From Oscarella lobularis (Eukaryota > Porifera > Homoscleromorpha > Homosclerophorida > Oscarellidae), in NCBI RefSeq assembly GCF_947507565.1, contig NC_089183.1, forward strand, positions 2,232,001-2,296,000: a stretch of DNA of 64,000 nt, read 5' to 3'. The position numbers and the translations under genes are program-made. Positions 10,973 through 21,560 of this stretch are shown piece after piece (position 1 is the stretch's first letter; each line of letters opens with the position of its first letter). Below the pieces are notes generated by a model. The model saw only the letters and a program-made list of their open reading frames with translations. It did no database searches and was not told where the DNA came from.

Positions 10973-13316
10973 ATGGCGCACTCGAAAGGCTTTCCCCGGT
11001 CGATTTTTTCTTCTTTTTCAGTAGTCTTTGTTTTTTACGTCGTCTTCGTGAAGAAGACGATGTCGTGTCAAAACTTTGCTTTTCGTTGCGACAACGGACG
11101 CTGCGTCGACCGCGCGCAAATTTGCAACGGCGACGACGACTGTGGCGACTACTCGGACGAGTCAAACTGCATTGCGACGACGAGCGCTTCAACGACAACG
11201 AGCTTGTCGTGTTCTGACTACGAGTTTCGATGCGCAAATGGTCGCTGCATTGCTAAGGTGGATCGCTGCAACGGATACGACGACTGTTGGGACTTTTCGG
11301 ACGAGCGCGACTGTCCGACTACCGCGGCGACCGACTGCGTCCAGGGCTATAGATTTAGATGCGATAACGGAATATGCATTAGTCGCAGTTTGCGTTGCGA
11401 CGGCAACAACAACTGCGGCGACTATTCGGACGAGGATAACTGTAAGGACTGTTTGGTAGAGGGCAGTTTCCGTTGCCGGAACGGTCGATGCATCGGCGAG
11501 CTAGGGCGGTGCAACGGTGACGACAACTGCGGCGATAGTTCGGACGAAGAGAACTGTGACACGTGTACTTACAACCAATTTCAATGCTATGACGAACAAT
11601 GCATCGACAAGAGTTGGCGTTGTGACGGTCACAGCGACTGCGGCGATCATTCAGACAAAAATTGCCGGTGCGAAGAGTTCGCCTACTACTACAACTTTCT
11701 ATGCGCTGACGGGATTTGCATCGATTGGTCCGATCGTTGCAATGGTCGCTATGACTGCAGTGACGAGTCGGACGAGTGGGGATGCGAGGGGACACCGAGA
11801 CCGAAGCCCATTCCAACCGCTACACCCTATGGTCGTTGCTATGAGTACCATCAATTTCAGTGTCGTGATGGTCGATGCATTGTGAACGATAAACGCTGCA
11901 ACGGTGCAGACGACTGCGGCGATAATTCGGACGAAGAGAACTGTAACACCTGTTCTTTTCATCAATTTCGATGCAGTAAACGGACGATGCATGGACAAGA
12001 GTTGGCGTTGTAACGGCGAGAACGACTGCGGCGATAACTCGGATAAAAGCTGCAAGTTCGACGACGGCTACGCGGAGAGATTTCGATGCGCCAACGGGAT
12101 GATCGCCGGCCTGGACTCTCGTTGCGACGGTTACGACGACGATTGCAGTGACGGTTCGGACGAGTGGGGATGCAACGGGACACCAGCACCGAAGCCCACT
12201 GCGCTCTACAATTGCAATGTGTACGATCAATTTCAGTGTCGTAACGGTCGATGCGTTTCAAAATATGAACGCTGCAACGGCGAAGACGACTGCTCGGACG
12301 AGTCGGTCGAGGAGGGGTGCCCCACGACGTCGGCTACGTGCAACTTCAATCAATTCACGTGCGATAGCGGACAGTGCGTTTCGCAGTCGAATCGCCGTGA
12401 CGCCGATCATGACTGTGAAGACGGGTCGGACGAGTACGATTGCGGAAAGTGCGGAGATGATCAATTCCAATGCAACAACTCTGAATGCGTGTCGAGATCG
12501 GATCGTTGTAACGGTGTTGTGGACTGCTTTGACGGATCGGACGAGGTCAGATGTCGACCTTGTTACGAGTACGAGGACTCGTTTCGTTGCTATAACGGAC
12601 AGTGCATCGAAACGACGTACGTCTGCGACGGCTTCGACAACTGCGGCGACTATTCGGACGAGCGAAGCTGCGCTACAGGCAAGATTATATACCTATATAA
12701 TTAGGAGATAGATCAGCGTTGCGCTACCTGGCGGTAGAGTTTCATCGGGGCTTCAGTTTGAATTGTGAAAATATGACCTTATTCTCAATTCATACGCAAA
12801 GCCAGTAGGTACGTGCATATGTAGACTACAAACGTAGACTATAAAAAGAAGCGACCCTTTTGTACAGCTAGATCATGTAAACGCCTCTATGTGGCGACCC
12901 TACTTAATTCTCTTATCTAGAAGTATAGACATATTCTTTCTTTGTAATATTTAGGTTTGTCTACTACAACTATAATCGCCATTGCGATCGGTGGAGGTGG
13001 CTTTGGCATTATTCTGCTTGCCGTTGTGATCACAGTGTGCGCTCAAACAAAGAAACGACGCCTCTTCCGTCGCAATCCTTACAGCGTTCTACCGCCGCCC
13101 TACACCCCCCGAGAGCCCACCACCGTTTCTCTACAACCGTCCGTGACGCCCCTGTCCGGCAATCGCGCGCCGCCGAGGTACGCCGAGCTGTCTCAAGTTG
13201 CCGCGGCGCATGCGGGAGTGGCAGTGCAGCCGAACAAGGGTGAGAATTTCGCCGAGGCGCATCCTCATCGTCCTGCTGCTGACGACGCTGAGAACGATCT
13301 GCAGCAGGTCGCATAG
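10973..13316 (+). CDS. family F2 LDLa transmembrane receptor with PPxY tail (one frameshift in sequence)
   Basis: ATG 10973 begins a leader (FSSFSVVFVFYVVFV), followed by 13 LDLa repeats of about 35-45 residues with the usual C-x-F-x-C...CDG/CNG..DCxDxSDExxC pattern; repeats 9 and 11 have lost residues. Exon 1 ends at 12678; a 276-base intron 12679-12954 with a GC donor (ACAG/GCAAGA) and AG acceptor joins in phase 1 to a membrane span (IIAIAIGGGGFGIILLAVVI), a KKRR stop-transfer and a tail with LPPPYTP and APPRYAEL, two WW-domain ligands. One extra base at about 11975 ('TGCAGTAAAC' for TGC GTA AAC) breaks the frame in repeat 8; everything on both sides is well kept, so assembly error or a recent lesion are both possible. 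Architecture resembles LDLRAD3 with far more repeats. Confidence 0.75.
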
Positions 13317-13329
13317 CGTGGCTCTACTT

Positions 13330-13895
13330 CAACGACGCCACGTGGACAAACGAACGTCTTATTGCGTTGTGCTGTTTGCTTTCTGAGTTGCAGAGAGATC
13401 GAGAGAGCTAGAAGAGAGATTTTTTGGGCTGTTTTAGCCTAGCTGTTTTACGCATGTGTGCGTCAATATATGCACGAACAGAATGTCGGTTTTCGTCGTG
13501 GATGACTAGACACGTGCCAATCTATATCTTACGACCATTTCTTCTAAAGGCGGAGACTTGGGTAAACAATCTGCTGTTCTTAGGAGTCTCTTATAGGATC
13601 TGTAAGCCGGAAAACCGCAGGAAAACGAATCAATGATTATAGCGTGCGTTCTTCGTGAGTCACGGCGGATCTTCCGCGTCTTTTTCTCGGTCGCGCTGTA
13701 TAATCGTCTCGCTGCGTCGTCTTCCATTACTATGAAACACGCAGGTAGATATGAACCCTTCAAGTTGTCAAAAGCTTAGAGTTGCCTTAGGATCTTAGAT
13801 ACATATTTATTTGACTAACGTACGTCAGCCACTACATGCATATCGCTCGTTTAGAAGACAGCCTCCATTCGAGGGGATAATGGGACTGCACATTT
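13330..13895. repeat. F2 3'-flank / F1 upstream region, copy 2 of 3
   Basis: Nearly identical to 27820-28362 and similar to 6358-6914. It holds the 3' end of F2 and the upstream region of F1 copy b; no separate gene. Confidence 0.65.
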
Positions 13896-14732
13896 ATGTT
13901 ACCGGACCACCCTGTTTCTATATTTCATAGTGTCCGTCGATATAAGACACTCTTTCGCTTAGGCTTTACCTTGCTCTTTCTGTCGTCACTGCTCGCGCGT
14001 TCAATTCACAGCGCGCGAAGTCAGACATTTCAATGCCGTAATGGGCACATCATTTTGAAATCGCAGCAATGCGACGGCCACGACGACTGCGATAACGACG
14101 AAGACGATTGCGGTAGTAAGAGGGACATCGGAGGTGGGCGCATTTTATACTCTATAATTAGCGATTTCTGTTTAGAAAGCAGGGAATGGTCGTCGGTTAA
14201 AATAGGGTACACCTCCTGGGGAATCTGCAGCTCTTTTGCTCTCATTGTCGCTTTTCTGATTGTCTACATTCATAACAAAAGGAAGCGACGTAGACTGGGG
14301 CATCAGCAAAGCCGGTGAGACGGGCTATATATATATATATTTACGGGGACTCCACAAGCTTCTAGCAGAAATACTCCCGTCCGCTTTTTCTTTTGAAGAA
14401 ACATACATGTAAGTAGGACGTCACAGCAACGTGGCCACGTTCCCACAAGACAAAACGTCGCTCAGCGTACTCTCAGCGATGCAAGCGAGCATCTTCCCAA
14501 TTACGGCGAAGCTGTAGAAATGCGCCCTGCGGAGCGAACAAAAGGGAACGTCGTTCAGCCTACTATCGGCGGTGCGAGCGATTGTCCTCCCACCTACAAC
14601 GAAGTAGTACACGTGTCTCCTGTCGAGGCACGTCGAGGCGTCTACGAGCTCTCGCACGTTCGTTCAACTGAAAGCCATGACGAGAATAATGTGGAGTACT
14701 GCCCCGGGAGAGGACGCGTAACTTCTTTTTAA
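13896..14732 (+). CDS. family F1 receptor, minimal form (copy b)
   Basis: Exon 1 is 13896-14314 and exon 2 is 14399-14732 (753 bases, 250 residues, frame kept across the phase-2 intron). It has the F1 leader ending SIHSARS, then jumps directly to the last, degenerate LDLa (only four of six Cys), a membrane span (FALIVAFLIVYIH), KRKRRR, and a tail with LPNYGEAVEM and CPPTYNEVV. All six complete LDLa repeats of copy c are absent. A possible 42-base intron (GTGGGC...TTTAG, about 14135-14176) is a multiple of three and stop-free, so protein frame is the same spliced or not. Exact start is uncertain. Confidence 0.65.
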
Positions 14733-15349
14733 ACTAGATATATATAGGTCTGAACGAAAGCCGATATCTTCAAAGATACGGGAATTTCATCGTCTCTTAC
14801 CTTGATTGTGTTTCTCTTTGCGCTTTCGGCGGGCGATCAGAAGACGATCGATTGCAAAATGAGCCAAATTGCACTGTATTATGCAGTACGAATCCAGCCG
14901 TATCGTACGAAGGCCCGATTCCAGATGAGTCGCTCTAAATGGCTCTCCCGAAGCGCAGGGCTGCAATATATCCCTTCCAAACAGAAAATACACACAGACT
15001 CGCTTTTCTGTCTTCCCTCACTCCATAAATCGACCGTATGACGCCGTGATATCTTTCATCCAATACGGGGACGCCGGAAAACCCGTACAAAACCAAAACA
15101 ATCAAGTATCGGAACGGCTTCGACTATCGTTCTTCGAGCAGCCACTCACTTTCATTCCGTCTCACAGTGCACTGACCATGCATTCAAAACTAGACAACAG
15201 GATTATAGCTAGTAAATTACACGTTCAACGTTTCCAACAGCAGGAGTTTGATTACGGAAATAAACGAATAATTTTCACCCACATTATCATACTTTGTTCT
15301 ATTTTCCAGAAACACGTGTATAAGTTTTTGAACGGTACCAAAAAGAATA
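14733..15349. other. intergenic
   Basis: Bases 14750-14880 are the conserved post-F1 block (leader-like reading LTLIVFLFALSAGDQKTIDC). The rest, to the family G copy, shows no supported gene. Confidence 0.4.
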
Positions 15350-16069
15350 CTATAGACGGCCTTTTCGCAAAAGATCAACAAAGAAAAAGTCTCCCTCTGG
15401 AAGATTGCTCAGACCGCTAACGAATTCCGTGCACGCCTTTTCGAATCCGGCCTTTGTCCCGTTCAGAAAAACCGCGGCAAAGACGCTCTCGACTCGACGT
15501 TTGTTGGAAATAGAGAGTGCATGATTCGATGAAAAAGCGTGATCGATTGCCGTGGCATTCTTCTCTATTGCAAATACCTTCTCCCACGGCAATTCCGGTC
15601 GTTTGGACTCGGACATCTCGGCGAAAAAGTAGTTGTGCGCTGGAATCGAGATCATTTCAATTCGTTCTGAATTGACGCTTTTGCACGACCAAAACTTCGT
15701 ATCGCGCGGCTTATTAAGCCCAATGCGTGTCCTTCGGTCGGCAAATAGCTGGCTCAATTTTGCCTGTATTATATTGCGAATAATACAAATATTCTCTCAA
15801 TGAAAGTTAACATGTGCGCGATAAGGTACTGTACCTTGTTCAGACGAAATTGGATCCCATTGATTTATAACTCTGATATGACGCCCTAGAGTTTGCAAGG
15901 CGTGTTTCCGGTGCAAACCGATTTCGTAAGATTTGACGTTTAGCGGCTCGAATCCATCATCGCTTTCGAAGAGGCTTCGGATATAGAGCCTGTAGTCCGC
16001 TCCGCTCTTTTCAGACAGTCCGCCGTACACTATACAAGAATCCTGAGAAATAGAAAATTCGCGAATCAA
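15350..16069 (-). pseudogene. family G, diverged copy 3
   Basis: Exon-1-like part 16069-15797 contains KSYEIGLHRKHALQTLGRH, and exon-2-like part 15757-15350 contains FWSCKS, LPWEKVFAIEKNATAIDHAF and LPEGDFFFVDLLRKGRL. It is clearly more diverged than the other two copies. The frame ends at 15350, about 25 residues short of the copy-1 C-terminus. Donor GTACAG and acceptor ATACAG flank a possible intron at about 15758-15805, but the phases I can reconstruct do not agree, so either the model or the gene is broken. Confidence 0.5.
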
Positions 16070-16382
16070 TGCCCAGCGTCGCTAGCTTCAACATCGTCGT
16101 GCGTACACGACTCTATCATATCATACTGCACTTGCAGACGGATGGGGCCCCCCAATAGGACCCGCCAAAACGACTTTCGCAAAGAGCCAACAAGCCTATA
16201 TCTAGTGAACAAATGCGTGCCGAGAAATGCTTACCACCATGATTCCTCTTGCTGCAGAGACTCAGAGAGCGGAAATCAGTCGCGTGGTGATCAGGACGTT
16301 GGGAAAGGAAGGGTACACGCATGCGCATGAAAATGAGTCACTCCCGCCGAAACCTGCCGAAATTTTAAATTCGCGGACTCAG

Positions 16383-16475
16383 AGAATTCGTTTTACCTCT
16401 TTGTATTTGGCCGGACTTCTAATTGTCAACGATCAACTGGACTCAATCTCGCCTCACAATGTCGAAACAAAAGAG
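16383..16475 (+). pseudogene. ZYG11-like scrap (C-terminal armadillo segment)
   Basis: About 31 codons read RIRFTSLYLAGLLIVNDQLD and onward, matching 32681-32775 of the intact ZYG11-like gene. The scrap is followed directly by sequence like the region upstream of family G (compare 23148 onward), so both ends are rearrangement junctions. Confidence 0.7.
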
Positions 16476-16641
16476 GCTCCTTGCCGGTCTCTTTCCACGT
16501 AAAGCTGCCAGTGGCACCTTTCTAAACAAGTGGTCTTCTAGTTGTAGGCGAAAAAAGAAAAATTAAACTCTACTATCTCAAACACCAGATCGCTCGTCGT
16601 TAGATAATCGACGAAGGATCATGTTTATCGGCATTCTTTAG

Positions 16642-17215
16642 ATGTCACTTCTTCATTTAGTGACCAGTTTCTTGATACGAAGATGACGTCAATCGAAAGA
16701 TTTAGAGCGGCCAAACGCATTCAAGCAAAATGGCGTAGTATTGCGAGAATTTTGAAACCAGAACCTTTTGAACATAATGAAATTCATTCGTTTGGAGAGC
16801 AACGCAACGATAGCGAACGTGCTGTGGAGATGCTGGAGGCGTGGGCAAACAAGTTCGGCCACAGAGCCACCCGCAGGCATTTTTATCGATGCCGTGAAGG
16901 ACCCTGACGTCGGCTACTCAAATGTAGTACCCGACATTTTTTCTGGTAAGTTTCTTGTTGTGTTGCGCGCTTGCTATGCATCTTATTACTCCTTTTAGGC
17001 TCACACTGACTCGTATTAGAGTCATCAATTGCGCACATATAGTACTGTAGTATGCAGCCACAGTGACACTGTCTGATTCATCATCTATTGACCCATCGTC
17101 CCAAAATATGATATTTGTTAATTAGAGTAGCACGCATACTCTTCCATCCCGACATTATTTTCTATTAGTATTGTTTAGTCGTTTCACGATGCCTTCATTT
17201 TCAACTTATTAGTTA
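16642..17215 (+). pseudogene. copy of the death-domain exon and 3' end of the Roco gene
   Basis: This matches the terminal part of the minus-strand gene at 35531-42413, in opposite orientation. Shared features: acceptor AG at 16640-16641, the domain (RFRAAKRIQAKWRSIARIL ... MLEAWANKFGHRATRRHF), the donor CTG/GTAAGTTTCT, a short intron, a tiny last exon reading Gly-X-His-stop, and 3' UTR to about 17215. One extra base after the ATRRHF codons shifts the frame, so the death domain is interrupted. No ankyrin, Roc or COR part accompanies it. Confidence 0.7.
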
Positions 17216-17529
17216 GGTTTTTATATTTAGAAGAGAGGGAGGATTGCTTTCCTGACTACTTGGCATTTTTATCCTTTTACTCTACTCTCTGTTATCGTTA
17301 TTCCATATTGTTATACAAACGGTAACACTAGCTAATGCAAAGCTGCGGTTCGTTTGAGATTGAGGACGCCGTAATGATTCGCCTCTCCCACCCTCCAACT
17401 CAGCTTGACTTCACGCAACAAGGTGCCGTGGAAAGTCTGCTGAAGAAGTACGGTAAAGAAATAAAGCTAGGTGGAGGAGTATCTCAAGAAATTTTTTTGA
17501 AGAGTTGGAAAGACCGCACAGACAAATGA
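17216..17529. other. unassigned
   Basis: A 64-codon reading at 17335-17529 (LDFTQQGAVESLLKKYGKEIK) could be an exon, but I do not recognise it and see no supporting copy. Confidence 0.2.
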
Positions 17530-18300
17530 TTCCAAGCAATCCAAAGTACGGGCTGACCAGGGATCTTTTAGAAAGCTTGGTAGAAATAAGAGAGGTCATA
17601 TTCGCCCTGTTACTTCAAACACGCGTCAGCTACGAGCGAGACTTCAGAATCTTCTAAAAACGATTATAGGGACAGTTTCAAGCAAAAAAGATGGCGGCAG
17701 TTCTACTAGACGAGAATGACATAGAAAAGATCTTTTGTGGTGGTGGTAGTGAGGATTGAGTGATGGCGTCTGTCTTATTGACGAAAAATAAATATATAAC
17801 GATAATAAATGGCAACACAGTACAGACCGCAACCGATGCCGCAGGCGCGGGATCAAATACTACAGGCGGTTGAAAAAGCCGATTAACTGTGCTATCAGGC
17901 GACTCGCGATCGAGGGGCCGGCCTCCGATGAAGGCGACAGAAGGCTCGACCGGCAAATCGACCGAGGAGACGCCGCCACTGGAAGCATTTGTCCTAGAAA
18001 GATCGGTGATATTCTTGCGAGTAAAGGAACTGCGCGGTACCGTTACATAGAACGTCAGGCGTTTCTCAGTTGTTTGCGCGTAGGGACAGGGCGAAGCGAG
18101 TGACGAGAAAGACCATTTTGGCCGCGAAAACGGGTCGGATCAACGCCTATGCCTACTTGCCATGCAGAAAAAAAGATTGCGCTCGTCGAGGACGAAGCAG
18201 GGGGAAGGATGGCTTCGCTAAACGGAGATGCCCACGAATCTGTTTACGTGAAGTAAAAAGGGATCCCGGATGAAAACAAACCAGGAATCTGTTACCTTCT
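17530..18300. repeat. dispersed duplication block B (partner 20650-21560)
   Basis: The two stretches share order and sequence (for example CAATCCAAAG...GGGCTGACCAGGGATCTTTTAGAAAGCTTGG, then blocks around CGATCGAGGGG and CCATTTTGG) with moderate divergence and indels. No full reading frame survives in both, and no terminal repeats were found. It could be gene flank or a non-autonomous repeat. Confidence 0.5.
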
Positions 18301-18419
18301 AATTAACATAGTTAAAGTCGACGCTTTGGCACGTTAGGTGACTATATGGCTACGACCGAAGCGTTGGTAGCCTGATAGCTTCTCCGTTGCTTGAGAGGTA
18401 TTTCTTTCTTAGCAAAATT

Positions 18420-18566
18420 ACCCATTCGATTATCAGACCGATGTCGTAAGATTCGATAAATTCAAATTTGTCACTCGTAATTTCAAAATGTAAAAATGCA
18501 GCCGAGAAAACGCTCACAGTCATTCCTCTTGCTGCACAGAGAGCAAAAAATCCGTCGCGTTGTGTA
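18420..18566 (-). pseudogene. family G exon-1 fragment
   Basis: On the minus strand the frame reads CAARGMTVSVFSAAF then FEITSDKFEFIESYDIGL. This joins sequence that elsewhere lies about 200 bases upstream of G exon 1 directly to the middle of exon 1. The left side of a five-part patchwork. Confidence 0.55.
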
Positions 18567-18567
18567 C

Positions 18568-19122
18568 GCGCTCGACACGCTGTCCGATTGGGCCGTCCAA
18601 AGTCTGTGTGAAACGTTTTTTGTTCCGCATTTGTCTTCACTGGGTGACATACCAGCGTCTCCCTTGCCCTCTGTCGGGGACCCCTCGTGTTCAGTCCGCT
18701 TGCCTTCGCCTATCGCCAACCGCATTATCGACGGACTGGCTCGACGTGGAAAGCTAACAGCAGGCGTCCTCGATATTCTACTCGATCGAAATCGCATTTC
18801 GTCTGACTGCTTTGCCTCTCTACTGTATTGATGTCGATCCAAACGCATTCGTCGACAAAATAGCAGAATTGGTCAACGTGACGAGCATTGACATATCGTT
18901 CAGTTCGTGTTGGGCGGATCTGTCGACTCCTTTTTGAAAATCGTTGAGGACAAGTGCATGACGTCATTGACAAGCTTCTGTGCTCGTCATGTCATTGGCG
19001 AAATTGGATTAGTCGAACTTCCGCATTTTTCAAATCTAAGGCATTTGGACATTGGATTCACGTCCGTTTCTTTTGAAGAGCTGCGTATTTTTGTATCGAG
19101 TCTACCTCTACTGGAGCACCTA
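18568..19122 (+). pseudogene. ZYG11-like N-terminal fragment with frameshifts
   Basis: It begins at LDTLSDW without its start codon and covers the N-terminal region and first leucine-rich units of the ZYG11-like protein. An extra A near 18795 ('GCATTTCG' versus GCTTTCG) and a shortened T-run near 18934 break the frame. At about 19122 it fuses to an FBXO22-like 5' region. Confidence 0.7.
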
Positions 19123-19400
19123 TGCGGTGACAACGACTGAGGGGCCACTTTCACAGCACACGACAGCTTCAGTTTTTATGAGAATGCTTCCGAATGGAAA
19201 TTGGCGATCGCAGCGATTCAGCGCGCATTGATACGGGTGAAGGCAAACGTGAGGAATGTACACGCAGAAAGGTAGCAGCACATGGGCACTTGGCATGCAG
19301 AGAGCCTCGTGGCTGAGGCTGTTAGGCTTTGGCTGATATTACTAGCTTGGCGGGAACTTGAATTCATACCCACCCACCGAGAATCTTTAGGTGAAAAAAC
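19123..19400 (-). pseudogene. FBXO22-like 5' fragment
   Basis: It matches 3460-3720 (the N-terminus and upstream flank of FBXO22-like copy 1), orientation preserved. No F-box remains. Confidence 0.6.
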
Positions 19401-19706
19401 CGGCGAATCAAATACAGGAAAATTTTCTTATGCGGCTTGCACTCCGGCAAGTGTAACCAAAAAAGCAAATGTACAGGAACTCTTAGAAGTGATTAATTAG
19501 ATCTATCTAACCTACCTGCCTGAAAAACGCATGCGCTAGTTAAAATCGTATTGCTGGTTTTTCACTCTGATTGGGCCAACCAAGAACAGCGTGCAGTAGT
19601 AGTGCACAGGTGCATTTGAGCTCATGAAAGGACCATTTCTTCCTAATAAATCACACTAGCTCACTGAATCACTCAGTGTCACCCACTCTCAGTTAGTTTG
19701 AGTATG
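19401..19706. repeat. cupin 3' flank fragment
   Basis: It matches 9700-9985, including the last bases of the cupin coding region ('CTCAGTTAGTTTGAGTATGAC'-type end, shortened here). At about 19707 it switches inside coding sequence to a family F2 LDLa repeat (GCGGGGATCTTTCGGACGA). Confidence 0.6.
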
Positions 19707-20530
19707 ACTGCGGGGATCTTTCGGACGAACGCCATTGCTCGACGACGAACGAGAGGCGAAGCGACGCCGTTTCGCCGATTCCTGGCACGACGGAGGCCAT
19801 AAAGCCGTTTTGCTTTTCGTGTGAGAACGGTGCAGTAGATGCGTAGGAAAAGAGAAAGGCTGCGACGGCGTGGACGATTGCCTCCGACGTACGAGCGACG
19901 CTGCGAGACGGACGCGACGACGCATACCCCGCGGACTCATACGCGCGGGAAACTTACTATGACGCGCGCGAAACTTGCGAGCACAACCGCGCCGACGGCG
20001 CATTCTCCTCCTACTGCATGTACTCAATCTTTTTATGACACCGCTACCGAACGGAAGCTGCACGTATGCTCAATTCATGTTGCACTAGCGGTCTATGCGT
20101 CGACAAGAGTTGGCGGTGTGACGGCACGACTGCAGCGATCACACGGATGAAAACTCTCTGTGCGACGGCTACGTCGACTACTTTACTACGTCGAATGCTA
20201 CGGCGAATACAACGTTGACGACTTGTGATGCGCCAATGGGATGTGTGTCAGCCAGTCGGATCGTTGCGACGGCAACGACGACTGCAGCGACGGATCGGAC
20301 GAGTGGACATGTGACGGGACACCGGAGCCAAAGTCCAGTCTTTGCTACTGGGACGACAAATTTCAGTGCCGTAACGGTGGATGCGTTTCAAACAATGAAC
20401 GCTGCAACGGCATGGACGACTGCGGTGACAAGCAGGGCTGCCCCGAGACGCCGGCCGGCTACGTGCTACTTTGGTCAATTCAAGTGTGATAACGGAGAGT
20501 GCGTTTCCAGTTCCAGACGTAGCTGCATGC
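19707..20530 (+). pseudogene. family F2 LDLa fragments
   Basis: It resembles 48880-49540 of F2 copy b. Two LDLa repeats are readable ([34 protein letters not shown]...), with several frame changes, and the sequence stops at about 20530 within a repeat, followed by unrelated sequence and then duplication block B. No leader, membrane span or tail. Confidence 0.7.
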
Positions 20531-20649
20531 AGGTTGATATATGGACGTGGCTAAAAGATCTCCTCCTCCTCTCGCCCCCGATCCTAGAGCCTCTCTCCTT
20601 TCTCAATCGCCCTCAAGGCGTGCAAGCAACAGACCCTACAGGCATATAT

Positions 20650-21560
20650 GATTCGAAGCAATCCAAAGCACGGGCTGACCAGGGATCTTTTAGAAAGCTT
20701 GGTAGAGAAATACGAAAGGTCAACTTAATTCACTCTGTAAGTGTTACTGAATACGCGTCAGCTGAGACTTTAGAATATTCTGATAATGATTGGTGGGGCA
20801 CTGTTTCAAGCACAAAAGATGGCAGCAGTTCTTGGCAGCAGTTCTCTAAACGAGAAAGACATACAAGTCGAAAACATAAAGATCTTCTTATGGGTTGGTG
20901 AGCATTGTCTAATGGCGTCTGTCTCATTGACGGAAAAAATATATAGGGATAATGAAACCATTTGGCGCAACCGATGTCGCAGGAGCGAGATAAGAAGCGA
21001 TATACTACAGGCGGTTGAGAAAGCTGGAAAGCACGGCCTAGATCTTAGACCACAACTAACCGCGTCACGTCACAGGCTGAATTTGGCTTCGCATATGGAT
21101 CCCTAGCACCAATTAACTGTGCTATCAGGCGACCCTCGCGATCGAGGGGCGGACGTACCTCCGACGAAGGCGACAGAAGGCGACGGGCCATTCTCATCGA
21201 GGAGACGCCGCCACTAAAAGCATTCGTTCTAGAAAGCCCCTTGACGTTTTCGCGAGCAAAGGAACCGCGCGGTACCGTTACATAGAATGTCGGGCGTTTC
21301 TCAGTTGCGTAGCGACAGCTATAGGGCGAAGCGAGTGACGAGAAAGACCATTTTGGGCCGCAAAAATGGGTCGAGTCAACGCCTATACCTACCTACCATG
21401 TAGAAAAAAAGATTGCGCTTGTCTAGGACGAAGGATGAGTTCGCTAAACGGAGATGCCCACGGAGAATCTCTGAGACTTTACGTGAAGAAAAAGAAATCC
21501 CGGATGAACACAAACCATGAATCTGTGGCGCCAATGCACAAATAGTACTACCAGCTAGTA
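20650..21560. repeat. dispersed duplication block B, second copy
   Basis: Partner of 17530-18300. The 228-codon reading at 20215-20901 crosses LDLa debris and this block and is not a credible gene. Confidence 0.5.

Noticed and set aside
17530-18300. Transposon for duplication block B
   Set aside because: No terminal repeats, target duplication or transposase frame could be seen in either copy.
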